Positions 33,338 to 46,094 of a stretch of DNA of 64,000 bases are shown here, in pieces. Source of the stretch: Lampris incognitus (taxonomy: Eukaryota; Chordata; Actinopteri; Lampriformes; Lampridae); NCBI RefSeq assembly GCF_029633865.1, contig NC_079221.1:3168230-3232229 (forward strand), in the 5' to 3' direction. Under the pieces are notes generated by a model. The model was not told the DNA's origin. It made no database searches and saw only the letters and a program-made list of their open reading frames with translations. Numbering within the stretch: position 1 is the first letter of the stretch; each line of letters begins with the position of its first letter. The translations under genes were made by a program, and so were the position numbers.

Positions 33338-36300
33338 TGACAGTCTTACAATGCCCGCAGCAGCTGAGCCCTGCATTTATGCAGCTAATTTGTTCTCATT
33401 AGCTAGTGTGTATGGATTCGAGTTGAGGGTTTCGGAGCTTCAGGATCGGTTGCTGTTCCTGACAAGCTGAACGTAAGGACCGTCAGTGTTCGCTGCTCTC
33501 CTCAGGGACCACCAGCAGAGATGAGCAAGTGTGGATCTCCCTAAGAAATTCTCTGGACATTAATGGAAATTTGATAAAATTTGATCGCTGAATGACTATT
33601 GATCTTCCAACTTAGAAAATCAGTCCACAGGAGGGTTGCTGTCAGTCTATTTTGACTTTCTTTATATTAAAAAAAAAAAGTGTTAATAAAAATTTTAAGG
33701 AAAAAAAAAAAGAGGCCCTGTGAGATTGGAGCAAATGATGGTTATGACTCTATGCTTTTTAGCTTGATCTGTGAACGTAGAAGTGAAGCCAGGTGAAGAT
33801 TGATGTCTGCGCTGGCGCGTGACGTTATCACATGGGATATTAATTTCATGAAGAATGCATCTCAGGATAGCTGGCATATTCTGCAGAGAGCACAATGTGT
33901 GGAATTTCCCTTTGTTATTTTGGTTATGAACATCAGTCTGTCTTTCTTGTACCCTTTTGTCTGCTGCTGTTTGGCTGCTTTATACTTTGACAGTTTCTAT
34001 GGCTACGAATGACCAAAGATTTTCTAAAAATTAATGGGATAAACACCGATGCCCTGTCTGAGATCCCGACACTGACTTTTCTCACTCAAGTTACTTCAGC
34101 CTTACCATGTTGTGTGGGTTTTGTACCTGATAGCTCAGACTTTAAACACTCATCATCAGTCTCGTTGGTGTTTCATTGTAGACGGCTCATACTGAAGACC
34201 CTCCCCCACGCTGTTTCCCCTCTTGTCTGGCTCTCTCTCCCTCTCTCTTTGGGCTCCCTGTGTGTTAACCATGACAGCTTTTGTGGAACTGTCACCCCGG
34301 TCCTCGGAAGTACACAGGGAATCCACATTGGCACTCAGTCTAGCAGGAGAAATTTCCCATTTGGGGGCTTGTCCTACCATAGCACAGCTTTGTATGTTGA
34401 CTAAAAGAATCTGCATTAATTATAGCCTTTCTCCATTCTCTCTGCGGTTCATCAAATTAACTAGTGAGAAGCTAATAGAGTATCAGAGTGAATCTGAGTA
34501 TGTGTGCTCTCATGCATTCTTGGAGATGAAAAAAAGAGCATTTGCGTATAAAACCCATAGAATATAAGAGAGCAATTCCCACAATTTATATTGCCTAAAC
34601 AATTGCAGTAAAAATGACACATCAGACTAGACCAGTGGAACCAGCTGATGCCCACATGGCTTGGTAATATAATTCTCATCCTTTGTGGCAAGCCAAGTGG
34701 CACGGTTTGACTACTAACTCTCTTTTTGTCGAGTATAAGCTCATCCTAGCTCAAGGTTGTATCCTCTTTCTTGGAAGGCTCATGCCTATGATGGACGATG
34801 GAGCCAATCTGTGGCTATTGGGGGGGGGGGGGCTTCGCATTCCCTCACTTGGAGTGACAGTTCACATTCCGCTGCACAGATTTACTTGATGCGGTCAACA
34901 CAATCCAGAATTGCATCCTGAAAACAGTTGTGCAGCGTTTATCTGTGTGACCATCACCTAACAGGCCAGCAGGAGGGAAAAAAATGAGACTCATAAACCA
35001 TGCACGGAAAAAAATATGGATTTAAGTTCACTGTAGTCTACTTTTATTTGGCCAGGTTGGCAGCTTTTCCAAAACAGTATCAACGCCTTGCTGGACTAGT
35101 GTACACATTGTGTAAAGCAAGAAACAACACAGAAGAATACATTTTGTTAGAATTTTGCTGGATTATATTTAATACAAGTTTTTGTCGTCTTGTGTATTTT
35201 TCCTCATACAATATCCAAAAAGTAGATATTTCATCAGGGTAGCATTGATTTTTCTTAATTTTCTTTCAAAATACTGGGAGGGAAAAAAAACGGTCATGAG
35301 TTGGACTTGAGAGTTTTGAGCTTTCCTTTGCAATGACTTGCTCAAATAATTGATCCCCATTTTTTATGTTGATTTAGGCAAATTAATGTCTCGAAATAAT
35401 ATCGAGTCTTTTTATGGACAGGGCATGTCCTCGTGGGCTCTGGCCCTGGTCTTTGATGAGGAAAAAAAGAGCCTGCAATGGACTGTAATCATTTTTACAT
35501 CATCTTGGGGCAGTGCTGTATAATTAGAAAGGGTTGATTTCCTTGACCACAGCAGGGGCTGAAATTGCAGGCCTTGCCCCAGCCAGAAGTTAAGCAAAGC
35601 AACTGAAATAGCCCTGGCTAGTTTCTTGTCCTAGTGTCTCTCTGCATTATATTGCACGGGTCAGATGGCAGCGCAGTCACTGTAACGTATTGCAGCCTGT
35701 TGGGCAGCATTCGGACAACCAACTTTTATGTGGCACTTCTTGTTTTCCAGAGCCATCACCCCTAATTACAATTTTGCCATGATCTCTTTAGCATGCACTA
35801 CAGCTGAAACCTGTGTTGGCCATGGCCTGGCGTGGGGACAGAAAGGCCCAAATGTAACTTTGGTGCTCCTCTATTCGTTGCTATTCTCTTCTGTTTTATG
35901 AGTGTAAAGATATGGTGACAGTGGGGATAAATTGGCACTGTGAAAAAGTCTGGCGCTTGAAGTTCTAGAATAGACGGTCTTGTCCCAAGGCTTGTGTGGA
36001 TTGAAGCACGCCATACTTTACTGGCACAAAGAGAAAGTTCAAGCTCACCCTCATGTGTAGCTCCTCTCGAGTTCCTCACTTAAAAAACTATGCCCCCTCT
36101 TACTTGACAGCTTCTAGTTTTGGTAAAACCCTCCATTTTGATGGCTACCTTACAATAGTAGTGTTGTGAAACGGAGGTGGCAGGGTTAATTTCCCTCGAC
36201 AGTTTAAGATGAAGAGTAGTCTCTCTTGCTGCCCCTCTCTTTAATCTCCCTCACCCTGTCATATGACACCAGTGCTACAGCAGAAGATATTTGGTCTAAG

Positions 36301-36491
36301 AGATTAACATGGTTTCTGCATATGGAAAAGGCAGCTGCCACTGAAACTGGTCATTAATGTGACTGCGATGACACCGTTAAAACTTCTACCTTGACCTCCA
36401 CATTACTCAGCTTACACTCATTTCTACTGCCTTTAAAATGGAGCCTGCAGTCCTCTAAGTACTAGAGTTATTTAAAAAAAAATCTGCTTAT

Positions 36492-36923
36492 GGCGTCCGG
36501 GTAGCATAACAGTCTATTCCGTTGCCTACCAACACGGGGATTGCCGGTTTGAATCCCCGTGTTACCTCCAGCTTGGTCGGGCGTCCCTACAGGCAAAATT
36601 GGCTGTATCTGTGGGTGGGAAGCTGAATGTGGGTATGTGTCCTGGTTGCTGCACTAACGCCTCCTCTGGTCAGTTGGGTGCCTGTTCAGGGGGGAGGGGG
36701 AACTGGGGGGGAATAGTGTAATCCTCCCATGCGCTACGTCCCCCTGGTGAAACTCCTCACTGTCAGGTGAAAAGAAGCGGCTGGTGACTCCACATGTATG
36801 GGAGGAGGCATGTGGTAGTCTGCAGCCCTCCCCTGATCGGCAGAGGGGGTGGAGCAGAGACCGGGGCGGCTCAGAAGAGTGGGGTAAGTGGCCAGATCCA
36901 ACTGGGGAAAAAAAGGGGGGGGG
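36492..36923 (+). mobile_element. tRNA-derived SINE, family A, copy 6
   Basis: Complete plus-strand copy (GGCGTCCGGGTAGCATAACA start, B box GGTTTGAATCCCC, G-rich 3' end). Flanks TCTGCTTAT (36483-36491) and TCTGCTTGT (36924-36932) match at 8 of 9 positions. Confidence 0.92.
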
Positions 36924-37337
36924 TCTGCTTGTCACGCACACACACACACATCATACATAAAGTAGACGATTAAGACCACAGACCAACAAAATGTTTGGTT
37001 CACGTCATAGGTACCCTCATGTGAACATGTGCATTCAATTCTACCACACCAGCTGATCAACGGAATGGTAGGGGGGAACTGTTCAGCATCATTGATTTTC
37101 CCTGAGCCCCTTGGAGAAGCCCACTCAACACACTGGGGTTTTGTTTTGTCTTTTGAAATAGGCTAGGCTAATTTGATGTTACTGTAATTGCATTACGAAC
37201 CCATTGTTGTGGTTATAATTACTGTTGCCGCCACAAGCAATGCAGAATTACTTGTGAAAGTGTCTACTTGAAAGACTCATATTTCTCAGTGTTTCCCATA
37301 GGATTTTGTGAGACTGTGGTGGGTGGACCTCAGACGC

Positions 37338-37510
37338 TCTTATTTTTCTGGCATTTTCTGCCTTTATTTGATAGCAATAGTCAAGAGAGAGACCAGAAAG
37401 GCAGGGGAGAGAGAGGGGATGACATGCAGCAAAGGGCCCAGGCCACTGCGGTAAGGACTCAGCCTTATGTGGTACGTGCTCCCCCAGGTGACCCACCAGG
37501 GCGCCCCGAC
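37338..37510 (-). mobile_element. tRNA-derived SINE, family D fragment
   Basis: Contains CCTTTATTTGATAGCAATAG, GAGAGGGGATGACATGCAGC and AAAGGGCCCAGG, then a head remnant ending in CACCAGGGCGCCCC. I recognise this as a common percomorph SINE whose tRNA-like head sits at the right. The expected B-box stretch after GGGCCCAGGCC appears deleted here. Confidence 0.6.
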
Positions 37511-37642
37511 CTCAGACCTTCTAGGGGGTTTCAGGGGCATGCTCCCTCATAAGAAACTTTTGTACATTTTAAAGTTAAATACACCAGTCCGGTAAACTTT
37601 GAGAGCAAAATTAAAAGACTAGATTTATTAAGAACTTTGTGC

Positions 37643-37868
37643 TGGGGGTCCCGGTGGTACAGCGGTCTAAGTATTGGCTTTGTGTTGATGCAGTTGCCCA
37701 CTGGGGACCGGGGTTCGCACCTCGGTCTCGTCAGATCCGACTATGGCCGGACTCGATGAAGCAGCAATAATTGGCAGCGCTGTCTTCGGGAGGGGGGGCG
37801 GAGTCGGCTTGTGTTCGTCACATGAATGCGTCTCTGGGTGTAGGGAAAAAGCAGTGGTTCGGCCTGGA
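37643..37868 (+). mobile_element. tRNA-derived SINE, family C
   Basis: GGGGTCCCGGTGGTACAGCG (A-box region) and GGGGTTCGCACCTCGG (B box) are spaced as in a tRNA, followed by the body CTCGATGAAGCAGCAATAAT and GGTTCGGCCTGGATTCACC. This is a single copy in the window. Confidence 0.7.
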
Positions 37869-38010
37869 TTCACCTTCAATTCAATTCAATTCAATTCAAT
37901 TTTATTGTCGTTAAAAACAATGTGCAGGCACACGTTAAAAATGAAATGAGGGCTGTGGCTTCACCAAACAGTGCAAGACAGACACAGACAAACACAGCAA
38001 ACACAGTATC
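37869..38010 (-). mobile_element. LINE 3' tail with (AATTC)n
   Basis: Six AATTC pentamers lead into TTTTATTGTCGTTAAAAACA and 3' UTR-like sequence read on the minus strand, the usual form of a teleost LINE tail. It directly abuts SINE C. Confidence 0.55.
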
Positions 38011-38211
38011 ACGGAAGTGGCGAGGCGTCTCCTTCGAGACTGCTGGCCAGAGAGGTGCAGTTGGCGAACGTATGCAGTACGAGGGTGAGCTGGTTTATTT
38101 ATTAGAGAAAAAAATATATATTGGATGAGGAGGGCACATCGTCATTTCCCTATTCAACTTTGTAGTAGAAAAAAATAAGCTTTTAGCCAAAAATAGACCC
38201 ATTTTGACCGA

Positions 38212-38622
38212 ACCCCCCCCCCCTTTTCTCCCCAATTGTACCCGGCCAATTACCCCACTCTTCTGAGCCGTCCCCGTCGCTGCTCCACCCCCTCAGCTGA
38301 TCTGGGGAGGGCTGCAGACTACCACATGTCTCCTCCGATACATATGGAGTCACCAGCCACTTCTTTTCACCTGACAGTGAGGAGTTTCACCAGGGGGATG
38401 TAGCACGTGGGAGGATCACGCTATTCCCCCGAGTTCCTCCTCCTCCCTGAACAGGTGCCTCAACCGACCAGAGGAGGCGCTAGTGCAGTGACCAGGACAT
38501 ATACCCACATCCGGCTTCCCATCCGCAGACACGGCCAACTGTGTCTGTAAGGAAGCCCGACCAAGCCGGAGGTAACAAAGGGATTCGATCCGGCGATCCA
38601 CGTGTTGGTAAGCGACCGAAAA
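38212..38622 (-). mobile_element. tRNA-derived SINE, family A, copy 7 (5'-truncated)
   Basis: The 3' end and body are typical, but the copy stops at GTGTTGGTAAGCGACCGAA, so the outer part of the tRNA head is missing. 5' truncation is the usual outcome of incomplete reverse transcription. Confidence 0.9.
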
Positions 38623-39081
38623 CACTTTTTTGGCACCGGACCAAAGTGTAGAACTTGATGGGTGAGCTCAGGACATCGTTATGGACTTGAAAAGCCCATA
38701 TTTCATATGTGGGGGCCTTTAATACAGATGTATTATCTGTTATAGGTAGAGGACATGTTATTGATCAGCTCTCCCTAGCTAACATTAATTAGCTAACGTT
38801 AGCTAGCTATATATAACGTTATACAGTGTTTTTCACCACAAGCAGCCAGATATGTCAGTCGACATAAGCGAGGAGACTGACGGCTAACGTCGTTAGATTA
38901 AAGTGAATTATCAGTGATAACCTTACAGTAGCGTTATCTGTTTGCTGTCGTACATTGATATTGATAAAGTTGTGTTTCGATGGGTGGATAACTGCAGCGA
39001 TACTGTAACGCTGGTCAACATCACCTACCACAAACAACGCTGTGTCCTCAAAAGGCCTGGGTGTCTTGGATGCTGCTGGGA

Positions 39082-39084
<3 letters not shown>

Positions 39085-39120
<36 letters not shown>
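39085..39120. repeat. (GT)n microsatellite
   Basis: About 17 GT units inside the hAT element. Confidence 0.95.
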
Positions 39121-39121
<1 letters not shown>

Positions 39122-39540
39122 AGCGGGGGGGAGGGGGGTGACTGACTGACTGGGAGTGAGAGATGCTTTGCTGAAGCAACGACACAACGTTAGAGATCCT
39201 TTACGTTATTATGAGAAGTGTAAAAATATTTTGGGTTCATTATGAAACTGGGCAGGACAAATTAAAATTATACTGTGGCAGGCAACCTCAGGAATTAATG
39301 GGAAACACTGTTTCTGTCTTAGTGGCTCTGTCAGTAATTTCAACGAGTTGTGTAGTAAATAGTACAGTATAATATCATACATGACTCTTGTACTTTTATG
39401 TGAGAAATACTCCTGTAGGTTTCTATGGGCCTAACGTGCAGTATATTACTCTTGTTAAGTAGAGTAACTTTTCTAATTGGCTGACTTTTGACCTTAATCT
39501 CTTTTTGTTTTTGGAAAAGCCTTTTGGCTGTTATATGAAT

Positions 39541-39625
39541 TTATCAGTCAGTTTTATTGGCTAAGTGTGCCCATGCACACCAGGAATTTGACTCTGGTTC
39601 ACAGCAGCTTCTAGCTCACACAAAA
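39541..39625 (-). mobile_element. LINE 3' tail fragment
   Basis: TTATCAGTCAGTTTTATTGG then GTGCCCATGCACACCAGGAA is the reverse complement of the tail type at 41770-41850 (TCAAATTCCTCGTGTGCATA...CTTGGCCAGTAAAG). The two are thus related 5'-truncated copies in opposite orientation. Confidence 0.6.
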
Positions 39626-41689
39626 TAAAGGGGGAAAAAACAGTTGTATGTATTTTTCTTGTGCAGATTCCTTAATTTTGGGTTGACTATAACATAGTAT
39701 ATGACCCGGGGTTGAGACCTCCTGCCTCTAAGCCAAACCTAATGAGTATCTGATTTCTTGCCAGTTGGTCCCACTCAGGTCAAAGAGGAAGGCAGGTCCT
39801 GGCCTTGGCTGAGTGACTGGTGGATCGCTTTACAATGTGTTTCAAAGGCATGCAGAGGTGTCACTGCAGCCTTGCCACTTCCTGTCTCTGGCATTCTTCT
39901 TTGTTTAGGAGACCTTTAAAATCACAGGACAGCTCTGTGTCCCCTGTAGCGAGGCGGAGGCAAGGGAGAAAATGGCTTTCTGTTTCTGATTAGCCCAGCA
40001 GCCAACAACACTCATTTCCCTAAGGAGAGAAGCAGAACGCTAATGGTAGCCTGCCGCTTGCACTTTGGTCTGCAACCATTGGTTCAAACGTCCGGCTGCA
40101 GACAGGCGTCATCGCTAATCTGCTGAAGTCTCCCCAAGACAAGAGACCCAAGTAGCGGGTTCCTGAAAACAGAACCAAAGCTAATTGTCATTACTGTGGT
40201 TAACCACATCTGCGATCATGATCTAGCTGGGTCTGCTGACGCATGAGCTGTATTATTAGAGGTTGATAATTCATACATTTTAATTTGTGGTCATGATGAG
40301 TGGGCAACTTTGATGCCACAGAATAGATTACCTAGCTCTTCGCTGGCTCCATGGCTAGAATGGACTTTCCATGCAGGATTGGCTCTCTTTAACACGGGAC
40401 TGGTGTTTTTTCCATCAGGGACTTGGGTTGCACAGAAGGACCTAGCAGCCAGGTGAAATCATTTGCAAGTTGGAGCCAGGTCATCTGTGGAGTGCAGGGG
40501 AATCATTTCTCTGAGGGGAAAAATGTGCAGAATGTTCCTATAGTGTCAAACAAAGGAAGCATCTTGATCAGAGAGCCAGAAGGCATCTTGGCAAAAATCT
40601 GAGCCCAGGCTTAAATTTGATAGCAGAAAAAGAAATAATAGCTACCTGGCAAGTACAGATCATTTGAGAGAATAGGGTATAGGAGAAATATACTGTAGGG
40701 GACACATCTATTGTCTCTACTGTCAGACAGGGCTGTTTCACGCTAATGTGGCCTGCTTAACAGGTTCATCTGTTTTGAATTCTTTGTGGTTGCTATGGGG
40801 TTGCGCTGAATAGGCTTTTCCAGGGGAAATGCAAAGCAATGTTTACCCCTGTTTTTCCTATAGGCTGGAAGCAGTGTGAAAACATGGATGTGTCATACGC
40901 TTCCCAAAATTTATTATTAAAGCTCGTGTTTTAGAGATTAGCTCACTGGGCAGTGAACTGCTCTTTTGCTCCAGTGATGACTTACCAGGCCAGTGTGCTC
41001 AAAGGTGATGAGAGAGGGCACTTTCCCACAGGTCAGGTTATCTCCTTTAAGCCATAGCCTTGTGAGCTCAGTGTTATGTTGCCCCAGTAGAACAACCAGG
41101 CTGTGGCATAGATAATGTTAGATCTTTGCCCTTGGCAGCACAAGCTGCTCCGAACTGTATTGTTGAATTAAATATGTTAGACCTAGTTCAAAATTGTATG
41201 GCTATGCATTCAAGTACTCTTATCTATGGTATAACTGCTCAGTTTTATAGCACACATGTGAGTTTAGTCCCAAAGGGAATAAGGTGCTTACTTGCTGAGT
41301 GGGTTTGCCCAATTTGAATAATAAGCCGCTTCAGTACAGAGCAGCAGAGGGTGCTCGATGAGTCACCCGTTATCTCTGGTGGTCAATGACACAGCCGTAT
41401 TTACTCCGCTAACTGGGTGTCCTAGCCCATTTGTCCCTATGGCATGAGAGAAACTCACTGGCCCTTGACCTTAGGTTTAAATACACAACCACATGGCTCC
41501 ACATTCTCATGTGCTCGTACAGAGCTTGTTTTTTTCCCACCTCTACCACTAATGTACGTCTCTCGATGGAGTGAGATGTAGGCCCGTCTGCGAAGATACT
41601 ATCTTGTATATGTGCATGCGTGCTTGCCTCCAATGTCTTGTTATCCAGGACAATAACAGGACAGGTCCATTATAGACCTGTCCTGTTAT

Positions 41690-41895
41690 TATTCCATTTA
41701 TTTCTTCTTCTTTATTTTTTTCCCTTTTTTGTTTGTTGTTTGTTTTCTTCTTTTTTGTGTGAGTGATGTCTACAAGTGCCAGAAGGTGCTGTGTACCGGC
41801 GTCAAATTCCTCGTGTGCATAGGCACACTTGGCCAGTAAAGTTGATTCTGATTGTCTGTGAATGTTCTCATTCATGATTGATTCTGATTGTGTAG
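41690..41895 (+). mobile_element. LINE 3' tail with a small secondary insertion
   Basis: T-rich sequence, then TCAAATTCCTCGTGTGCATA and CTTGGCCAGTAAAGTTGATT. The terminal TTGATTCTGATTG appears twice (41842-41854 and 41878-41890) around a 23-bp insert that matches the Penelope-like fragment at 12073-12094. Confidence 0.65.
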
Positions 41896-42243
41896 GATTG
41901 CTAGAAGCATCCCTCTCTCTATTGTAAAGACCAAAGAATCAGGCTTCTCTATAAAGATAGTTAGTTTTGCTGTTATAACATCAAGCGTATGAGATTTTTT
42001 ATCAGGAGTCAACGGCAGTCTTTTTCAGGTATGAGACCGCTGTTAATGTCTTTGTAATTTATTATTTTTTACAATGTTATTGTCAGCCTAATGCTAGGAT
42101 CAAAATATTCAGCAATGAAAAGCACTGTTTTACAAGCTTTCCTTTTGGAGGTTATTCAGCATGTGATTTGTCTCTGACTGCAGGTACAATGTCACCAAGT
42201 CTCAAGCCCTGTAATGTTATTGTTGGGTTGATGTCAAAGCTAA

Positions 42244-42573
<330 letters not shown>

Positions 42574-42982
42574 TAACTTCCTTGACACTCAGATCTGACA
42601 GTTTGCCCATAGCATGAAAAGGGGTTTTAAGGGAAACAATCACAGTTTTCAAAATTATCTTTATAGACCCATATGCTGTAGGGATAATGCTACATTAGCA
42701 GCCATAATACTGAGCAGTCTCCTCTGTGTGTTTCTGAAACACCACCTAAATGGTGCAGAAAAGTGTCTGTGAGTGACATCACTGGTGAAAGTGAAAACTG
42801 CAGCCCCTACTTCCTGGTGTGCCGCTACCCTTGGTGGGATATATCGAAATGGGATAGTTTGCATAAGAAAATGCATAATGATGCATGAACGATGCTACAT
42901 ACAATGGTTTTAGTGAACACCATGTAAAGATTGCAGTTCATGGGCTGTCACCACCATTGATTTTTTTTTTTTAGTTTTGATT

Positions 42983-43165
42983 GTGATATATTCTATTTAT
43001 CCCCATAGGGGAAATTAAGCTCAGCATTTAACCCATCCTAGCTGTGTAGCTAGGAGCAGTGGGCAGCTGCCATGCAGCACCCGGGGACCAGTTCCAGTTC
43101 GTCTTGCCATGCCCCGGTCAAGGGCACAGACAGGAGTACTAACCCTAACATACATGTCTTTTTTC
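42983..43165 (-). mobile_element. SINE family B', 5'-truncated
   Basis: Read on the minus strand it ends in the B' tail (GGATGGGTTAAATGCTGAGC, then T/A-rich) and begins at AAAGACATGTATGTTAGGG, so the tRNA head is absent. It matches the copies at 19782 and 43906. Confidence 0.78.
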
Positions 43166-43905
43166 AATATCACTGACTTGGCGGTCACTTCACTGCACAA
43201 ATGTGGTGCCATCTCAGAGACGCAGAGCTCAGTATTATGTCTGTTGTCCGTACAGCGTATATGTGTAGAAATACTGTTGGAAATTGTGATTGTTTCCCCT
43301 TAACGTGGCATAGAATAGTGGAATGCTGTGAAAGTCTGCCCTCTGTCCTGCTGGTTTAAGATTCTGTTGGGCACTCCAGCCTTCTAATCAGGGAGGGTTT
43401 TTTTGATGTGATCAGCTTTGATTTTGTGTTAAGAAGAAAAGGCTGTTATGTTAAAAAAAGAGAGATTTTAGATATTACATGTTTCTAAATGATGCTGTTT
43501 TTTTTTCCAGTTTCAATGTCTTTTAAAAAGGCTCCCAAACCAAACCTCCTTTCAGTTTCCTTAAAGCCAAAGTTGGCCTTGCGTTTTTATACTGGCAAGA
43601 AAAGCTGCCCAAAAGCATCGGTTTACTGCCTCAGCAGCCCTGATTACCATAGCCAGTACTGCAGTAATGCTTGGTCAGATCAAAGGCCAAAACAGACTGC
43701 AATATTTAGGTTTGGGTTGTTGAGCTGAAATTCGAGTGACATCACTAAAATCTGCCCTCGGAAAGACACTTGCCAAGAAACCTTAACCTATAGACCGCAT
43801 AATCTGGAGTTGGAGGAATGGACATGCCTCTGGATGTACAGGGAACTGTGGGTGCAGAGATGAGTGATGGGACAGAGAAGAATGTAACGTACAGGTTTTT
43901 GTTTT

Positions 43906-44178
43906 TTGAGATACTTTATTGATCCCTGTGGGGAAATTCATTCTCTGCATGTAACCCATCCTAGCTGTGTAGCTAGGAGCAGTGGGCAGCCATTGTGCGG
44001 CGCCTGGGGACCAACTCCAGTTCGTCTTACCATGCCTCGGTCAGGGACACAGACAGGAGTATTAACCCTAACATACATGTCTTTCTGCTGGTGGGAGGAA
44101 AGCGGGGCACCCGGAGAAAACCCACCGCAGACACGAGGAGAACATGTAAACTCCACACAGAGGGACGGCCTGGGATAA
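43906..44178 (-). mobile_element. SINE family B', 5'-truncated just after the B box
   Basis: The minus strand reads ATCCCAGGCCGTCCCTCTGT, the body with GGAGTTTACATGTTCTCC, then GGATGGGTTACATGCAGAGA and a tail GGATCAATAAAGTATCTC. It is longer at the 5' side than the copy at 42983 but still lacks the A box. Confidence 0.82.
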
Positions 44179-44908
44179 TAGGTGTATTAGATTGCAAATA
44201 GAATTACTGAAATAATACAATGATATTAATTCTGTAGGCACCCTTCTTCGGACTTTGGCTTTGTAGATTGCGTAAATATTTCAGTTCAAATTATTCTAAC
44301 TTGGGCAAAGGGAAATATAAATTGACAAAGAAGTTCACAATAAATGAATGAATGAAGGAAAAATCTGCTCCTCCAAAATCTGCTCATCTGTTTGAAGGAT
44401 GTATCCTGTGTTTTCTACTTACCAGAACTGAATTCACCTTATCTCTCCTTCTCCAAACCCTTAATTTTAACATGTTATGCCTGATACCAGCGCTTTACAT
44501 CAAGTGGTCCCACAGCACATCCTTCTGCTGCAATCATGCAGTACACCCCTTATTCTTTACCATGGCAGAACAGAACTTTTCTAGTCCGCATGTAGACTCC
44601 TGTTTCTGTCATCCTGGCACATGCTAAATGTTCTGCAGGCATTTTTTGTTGTCCACCCCTCTCTTTGCGTGCTATTTTAGTTCCATACATAGGAAGTGTT
44701 TATGTCTCTGTGGACACCCCGCTACAGTAAAGTTTCCTGTCTGCCTTCAGGTGCTATTGTGTGTAGCATTGAACACACGACTGTTCCAGGATTGACACTC
44801 CCTTTTACACGCCAGAGCTCTAACCGCTGTAGCTTTAAGCGAGGCATTCTCTGAAAGATGTCAAACTACTCAGGGTAGCTGTTACCCTTGGAAACGGAGG
44901 AACTAGAT

Positions 44909-44911
<3 letters not shown>

Positions 44912-44978
<67 letters not shown>
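44912..44978. repeat. (GT)n microsatellite
   Basis: About 33 uninterrupted GT units, the longest pure GT array in the window. Confidence 0.97.
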
Positions 44979-44981
<3 letters not shown>

Positions 44982-45324
44982 TTTTGTTTATCTACACTCT
45001 TGAGGACCAAATGTCGTCATAAGCATAGTAAAATCATGAATCATCGACTTTGTTGGGACTTTTTTTTTTGGTCCCCACCAAGGGAAGGGTTATTTGTATG
45101 TCAGGGCTTTAGGTGTATGACTATACTTACAATTGGAGTTATGTTAGGCTTGAGTCTAATGATAAATGAAGGCATTCATATCAGGTTCAGGGTTAAATTT
45201 AAGAGCCATGGCTAGGCTTAATTTTTTTTGTTTTAGGATTGCGGTTAGAGTTAGTCTTCAGGGAAAGGGTTAAGATTTTGACTTCACCCATAATATTTTA
45301 TCACTATATATATATATATATACA

Positions 45325-45702
45325 CACTTAGCACAAAAAGTAAGGAACTTTGTGTTTGGTAGAGTATTTCTTTGTTGTAACAATGCTTCTTGGCAATAAA
45401 TCTTATACTGTTGGAAAGCCTGTTTATTTCCCTTTTAAGTGGTGGCACATTTGTAAGGATCATGCATTTGTGGGATGAGCAGCAGAGCTGAGTATGTGGG
45501 TTGCGACCATGAAAAATGTGCCAAATCTTCTCTGCCAATGCCAAACAGCTTATTTTGCTGTTGCTATTGACTCTTGTTTTGAGCTTCTGGTACCCCAGGT
45601 GCTGACAATCAGCTGCCTGATAGAAGATTTATTGGCAAGAAGCATCGTTACAACAAAGACATAATCTACCACAAATTTCCTTACTTTTTGTGCTAAGTTC
45701 AT
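45325..45702. mobile_element. Mariner-like MITE with about 80-bp inverted repeats
   Basis: The left arm ACTTAGCACAAAAAGTAAGG and the reverse-complemented right arm share this 20-mer. The repeat continues for roughly 80 bp (TTTGTTGTAACAATGCTTCT against TTTGTTGTAACGATGCTTCT). The element sits within TA-rich sequence, consistent with TA-targeted insertion. The interior (45410-45610) has no transposase. Confidence 0.78.
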
Positions 45703-45730
45703 ATATATGTATATATATATAGAGAGAGAG

Positions 45731-46094
45731 AGGTGGCACGGTGGTGCAGTGGATAACATGGTCACCTCACAGCAAGAAGGTCCTGGGTTTGAGCCCCGGG
45801 GTAGTCCAACCTTGGGGGTCGTCCTCTGTGTGGAGTTTGCATGTTCTCCCCGTGTCTGTGTGGGTTTCCTCCGGGTGCTCCGGTTTCCTCCCACAGTCCA
45901 AAGACACGTAGGTGAATCACCATATTAAATTGTCCCTAGGTGTGTGTGTGTGTGTGTGTGGGGGGGCTGTGATGGCCTGGCGACCTGTCCAGGGTGTCTC
46001 CCTGCCTGCTGCCCAATGACTGCTGGGACAGGCTCCAGCATCCCTGCGACCCTGAGATTAGGATAAGCGGTTTGGATAATGGATGGATGGATAT
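45731..46094 (+). mobile_element. tRNA-derived SINE, family B
   Basis: GGTGGCACGGTGGTGCAGTG (A-box region), GGGTTTGAGCCCCGGG (B box), TTTGCATGTTCTCCCCGTGT, and the tail GGATAAGCGGTTTGGATAAT followed by GGATGGATGGA. A GT/G-run expansion (45938-45967) splits the body. It is the classic teleost SINE with a GGATGG tail; family B' shares its 5' half. Confidence 0.85.

Larger units (their letters stand above)
37287..39310. mobile_element. hAT-type transposon carrying four nested retroposons
   Basis: The left end CAGTGTTTCCCAT and the reverse-complemented right end CAGTGTTTCCCAT are identical over 13 bp, a common hAT terminus. Between them lie SINE D (37338-37510), SINE C (37643-37868), a LINE tail (37869-38010), SINE A (38212-38622) and a GT microsatellite. 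The remaining interior contains short palindromic TTAGCTAACGTTAGCTAGC-like sequence (about 38790). Flanking 8-mers do not form a clear duplication, and no transposase frame is seen. Confidence 0.7.
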
